The translations under genes were made by a program, and so were the position numbers. 64,000 bases of DNA from Gadus chalcogrammus (taxonomy: Eukaryota > Chordata > Actinopteri > Gadiformes > Gadidae). The notes under the pieces were generated by a model. That model was not told the origin of the DNA. It saw only the letters and a program-made list of their open reading frames with translations, and made no database searches. The stretch covers positions 12,512,001 to 12,576,000 of the forward strand of contig NC_079419.1 in the NCBI RefSeq assembly GCF_026213295.1. Direction: 5' to 3'. This document shows, one piece after another, positions 46,119 through 64,000 of the stretch. Positions within the stretch are counted from its first letter, which is position 1. Each line of letters begins with the position of its first letter.

Positions 46119-46424
46119 AATTGGTTGCCATTCTTTCAGCCGGTAAGATGGAAGCACACAGGCATACACACCTTCTCTATCTGACTTGCTACTGAGGCTA
46201 ACTGTTTGTATTCATATGGACGGGAAATACATTCAACTGTTTGATTTGCTTCTTTAGGACCAGTGCACCTCCATTCTCCTTCGGTAGGGGCTCAACAGGT
46301 ATGAATTCACATCTTTCGAGCATCAAGCATATATTCTATCTGCTTTTCCTCCTCTGATGCACGCATGAACTCAGTGATAACCCCTGACTAACCGGGCGCC
46401 TTTTTCCACGGAAACAGCGTTAAC
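46119..46424 (+). other. MYH-B 5' UTR exons (predicted)
   Basis: Exon 1 is predicted from about 46119 (roughly 30 bp after the TATA box) to 46142, followed by the donor GTAAGA. Exon 2 is 46258-46298, between TTCTTTAG and GTATGA. Exon 3 starts at 46418 and puts seven leader bases before the ATG. Two non-coding leader exons are the usual arrangement in vertebrate striated myosin genes. The MYH-A start exon has a similar seven-base leader. Confidence 0.6.
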
Positions 46425-59890
<13,466 letters not shown>

Positions 59891-59962
59891 TTCTACCGGA
59901 GGTCCACCATGGACCCTTTGGAACTGATGAGGGTTCCCCTGGTCCCCAATGTGTTTCTGTAG

Positions 59963-59968
59963 AATAAA
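59963..59968 (+). terminator. Polyadenylation signal of MYH-B
   Basis: AATAAA lies 73 nt after the TGA of MYH-B, a spacing similar to that in MYH-A. Confidence 0.75.
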
Positions 59969-62900
59969 GCGAAAGTGCATTCAAATATAATAATGTGCCC
60001 AGTCGTTATTTCATACAGTTGAACTCAATCATAACCTCTATCCTCATTACGTTCTCCTTAATTGATTGATCATTAATAGGACACTTAGAAAAGGAGAAAG
60101 TGTAGAAAGTGCAGCAGATGATGCAATTGTTTAATCTCAATAAGTGGAAAACAGAGATTGAGAATATAAAACAGTTTACTCCATCTGTGTGGAAGACCTA
60201 GCCTCGGGCATGATGTTAGTCACATTGCAGAGTTGTGACAACCTAGTGGATCATGCCTGCCACCCTCTGGTAATACACCATAATGACACTGTGAGTATGT
60301 CTACTCAACATTGAAGCAATGTTACCTTGAATGAGAAGACTTGTTTTAAAAGCAGAAAAAAATGCGGTATGTAGAAATGAAACTAAATAAGACTAAATAA
60401 GTAGGAGGACAGAAATAGTCATACCAGAGGGTGTGGGAGGGTACTTGAAAACAAAATAATCCTATATAGAAATAAACTTCCTAAAGTCCTACAAAATGTA
60501 TAATGTTTTGATAAAAATGTATACGATTATATTAATGGTGCCGCAGGATTTAATGGCCTCTATCGGGGACAAACTGAACGCTCCCATCCCACTGCAGTGA
60601 CGTAGGATGAGCCCCTGTGGCCTGTACTGGCCTGTCAGGTGAAAGCAGGTTATTCCTAAATGATTCCATCATTTACAAGGGATGAGGTTCATTGATAGAT
60701 TCATAAATTGTGTTTAGGCAGTAACACGATACATCATATCTAACATGCAAGTCTTCCATGATGAAAAACGAAATGAGTCCCCTCTAGATCCGTTTGTCCA
60801 TTCTGGGCCACTGTATAAAACATCAACAAGGCAGGCTCAACAGAACAGTACCTACTCCCTATCTAGCTATAAAGGGCTAATTCTTAGGTAACGAAAACAT
60901 AACAATTCTTATTTACTTGGGATTATAGACTTATTAAAACCTACTTCAGAATATTATATTCCATTTCTGTAAAGTCAGTTCCGCAAAATGCCACTAAATT
61001 CTACTTAATTCACATTTAAAGTTAATATATAGGCTTATTGTGTTTGTTAATGCTCTTAGATATCCACAGCAACATTTATTTTTATTTTTGCAAAGACTAC
61101 AATGAAGGGGTACCAATTAAAACTAAAATGACATATAATGTACTGTGTACTTCAGGTTTTACTAAGCTAAAGTTATATTGCGTGCCTTTAAAATCGACCC
61201 ACAGAAAGTTGAAAATTTGTGTTTGTAATTGAAACAGTCTTTAGAACAGTCTTTGTTTGCCTACTTGCCAACATTTAGCTGCAGGAGAGCAAACGCTCTG
61301 TGATGCTTTGGTACCATCAACCCCTGGAAACAATGGGAACATTGCACAGGTCTTCCTGGGCACTGCAAGCTCCTTTTGGTTTTGTTCTCTTTGATGCATG
61401 CTGAGGAAGAGCACACAAATATTGCATAGTTTGAAGTTAAAAGATTGGAAACATATTAAAACATTAACCATGGAAATAAAAAACAATCTTGCCAAGCAAC
61501 AGGAGCATTGTTGTACTGATGCTTGTTTATGGGAGCAACATCCCATAATTATAACGGCCAAGCACTAGCTGTTCTCTGAATCAACCCTACTGACATTGAC
61601 AGTAGCACCTAGGACACCTATGGGTTTTAGCATACAGCCACAGCATCCCCAGGTGGTGACACCACCTGTCGCTTCCATCAACGGAGACGCCAACTGCCAA
61701 CAGATTGGTCGAGCATCTGGCGAGTTTGTGCGAGGAACGAACGACGACGGAACACCAGACTATGGTGTCTACAGGGAGGCATTGACAGCTTGGAATGAAC
61801 AAATTTGAAAGCTTATTCCAATCGACTAAATTGAACCTCCTTGCGAGTCGCGTTGGTGGGGAGGCTCTCTGTGCATGTTCTCGAAGCACCAAGGAAATGT
61901 TCATCTTATTGCACTTTTAAATATGACAATGATTTCATGGGGATTTTTCATACCAGTGGGAATAATTCTTCTTTTGATAATTTTTTTCCACTGTGTTTTG
62001 TGAATGTTTTTACAGACTAGTTTATGGTGTGGTAGGTTAGCTTTAATCACATAAGCAGGCTTGTTAGTTGGAAGGAAAGAGCAAAGGAAGGTCATCCAGG
62101 TCTGTGTACAGCAACCAAACACAGCACAACAGAACACTAAAATAGTGATGCCCTGACGAATAATACAATCCTTTTCGATAATTGTTGCGACGGGTCATGT
62201 TCTTCCAGTCACATGAAGCATTAATAACGGAAAAAAGCATTCCTTGGCCGATAAAACGGACCACATAAAAAAATCCCCAGACCAGTATTGCACCTGTTGC
62301 CTCTTATCTATCACATATGCCATTCACAAAGAGACAGACAAAAAAACAAGGCAAGAATTTCACAGGGTTATCTTTGTCGGCAAGGCCAAAGGGGAGGGAA
62401 ACAATGGCATGATGACAGGACGAGACAAAGGGTGCAGACTGAAGCCATTAGAAAAGTATGGGTGACCAGTGACCACTGAAAGTAATCCGACCCCTGTCCT
62501 TATTAGACATTGACAGCTGGAACCTTCTATTGTCCTCATACGATGCTCAGAAACCAAAATTTCGAACTCCATAAAATGCTCTTTGGTTACACATTGTATC
62601 ATAATTTATATGTAAGACTTGGGTTTGGTTGACTTTGGTTTGTAATAATTATTAGATTCTGGGTGTGTCAACTTCCAGGCATGACCTTTTGATACTTTGT
62701 TACTTGGAATTGTCACTCGAAATAAAAAAGTTGAAAAGAAGACGTTCAATGTCACTTACCCTTTTCACAACGTAAACCAATTGTTGAACATTTTCAGCTA
62801 GTCTCAACAAGTAAATTCATTTTATAAATAACACAATTTACATAATCCATTATTGCACATAATATGTGCCTTTCAAAGGAACATATTTTTAGAGTTGCAT

Positions 62901-64000
62901 GGCTATTGCTTCTTTTTTTATTGCACATCAAATCATTCATTATTATGACTGGATATTGGAAACATATCATGCTGCCGGTGGGAAAAGGCCCTCCCCATGT
63001 TTGATATACTGCACTAACAACTGCACAACGTCTTTCCAAGAAGTTCATCCCCATATTTGGTTGACCGGCAGCAACCTTAAGAGGGAGATGACCTGCGGGC
63101 CATGGACTCTACTATTCAACTCCACAAGCAGACACTAACAGGAATTAGGGTAAGTGACACTTAGCTTATACACAACCAGATGCATTCTGATGTATAAGCT
63201 GTATTAATTTTCCGAAAGTCCAAATAAAAATGAATAGTGAGTTTTGGTGACATAATTCTACTTCTTGAGGCATCCTTCTATGCTTAATAAAGATGTCTCC
63301 TTACGCATGTAGTACATTTAGTTGGCGTAGCATAAAGGGCATCTGCATTGGACTTCTATGTGTCTCTGTGCTTTCTTACTCTGTACAATAACCAAGGGTT
63401 ACAACTGTATACATGGCAATGTGATTAACCTGCAGTTTTAATGGATAATTATACAAAGACACTGAATTACATAGCAGATGGTCTAAAACCATTGACTTGA
63501 GTCACTAGACTACAAAAACAGTATTGTTCTTCATCTGCACTTATTGAATTATTGTGCTCACCAAACGATTACAATTTAAATTAATGAAAGTATAATAATC
63601 AGGGTTTCTTTTATAGTATTTGGGAAAAGTTACTATAAAAAAATAAAAAAGCAGAAAAACAGCTAGCGTAACTATTTCAGGCTCAAGTGTGTTGGCTACA
63701 GTGATATGGGAAATACAAATTATTTCACTCAAATTTTCATGGTCTTCGTCTCTCCATAGTCAGAACATTTCATCTTATTCTACCAAGTAACTATGGACTA
63801 TAGCACTCTTGTTTCTTTAAGCAGCAAGCCTCATATTAGCCTGTGACTTTCTACCCGATATTAAGGCATTCAACAGAATATATTCCACTTAAGCTGAATT
63901 AGCGCACACCCTGAAGAATAAACGTCAGTACTAATGCCGCTTTTCCACCGCACATGTAGCTCGACACGACACGACTCGACACGGTAGCAGCGCGGGTGCT
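59969..64000. other. Spacer downstream of MYH-B
   Basis: No gene that I recognise. A short open stretch near 61596-61904 (either strand) looks like a fragment of an old repeat and could not be assigned. The last 55 bases (GCCGCTTTTCCACCG then CGACACGACACGACTCGACA) look like the edge of a common fish interspersed repeat, cut by the window. Confidence 0.45.

Noticed and set aside
61587..61904. Open frames on both strands suggesting a small gene
   Set aside because: No recognisable domain, splice context or start context. Probably a fragment of an old interspersed repeat.

Overview
This is a vertebrate nuclear window, almost certainly from a teleost fish. The genes are split by many GT-AG introns. 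The proteins match vertebrate amphiphysin and sarcomeric (cardiac/slow) myosin heavy chain. The spacers are packed with dinucleotide microsatellites, minisatellites and hAT, Ty3/gypsy and integrase-type DNA transposons of a kind common in fish. The species cannot be named from sequence alone.

Layout. (1) 1-5.2 kb: the last nine coding exons and 3' UTR of an amphiphysin gene (amph, + strand), ending in its SH3 domain. (2) 5.2-31.6 kb: a repeat-rich spacer. It holds a 5.9-kb Ginger-type DNA transposon (7209-13144) with about 330-bp terminal inverted repeats, a GAGG target duplication and a 12-exon minus-strand gene. That gene encodes an H2C2 zinc finger, a DD35E integrase, a Ulp1-like protease and a PHD finger. 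Next come a 166-168-bp satellite, a 47-bp minisatellite and two small or medium hAT elements. Then follows a three-layer nest: a Ginger-derived MITE inside a hAT element inside a decayed gypsy pol. (3) 31.85-42.4 kb: a complete 37-coding-exon sarcomeric myosin heavy chain gene (MYH-A, 1932 codons plus stop). (4) 46.0-59.9 kb: a second complete copy in the same orientation (MYH-B, 36 coding exons, 1937 codons plus stop). It has a recognisable M-CAT/CArG/TATA promoter and a miR-208-family hairpin in one intron. (5) 59.9-64 kb: spacer with no gene that I recognise.

The two myosins form a tandem cardiac/slow-type (MYH6/MYH7/vmhc-like) pair. Exon phases and lengths are nearly identical throughout. 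Gene conversion is visible even within introns. MYH-B has lost one intron exactly. MYH-A carries Ala in place of the conserved Trp130 near the ATP adenine pocket. The most notable findings are the near-intact Ginger element with its protease-PHD tail, its nested non-autonomous relative, and the intronic myomiR that only MYH-B carries.

Exon boundaries were read by eye from reading frame, splice dinucleotides and family knowledge. Summed exon lengths give uninterrupted frames for both myosins. The Ginger gene is also frame-consistent except for one in-frame stop codon.
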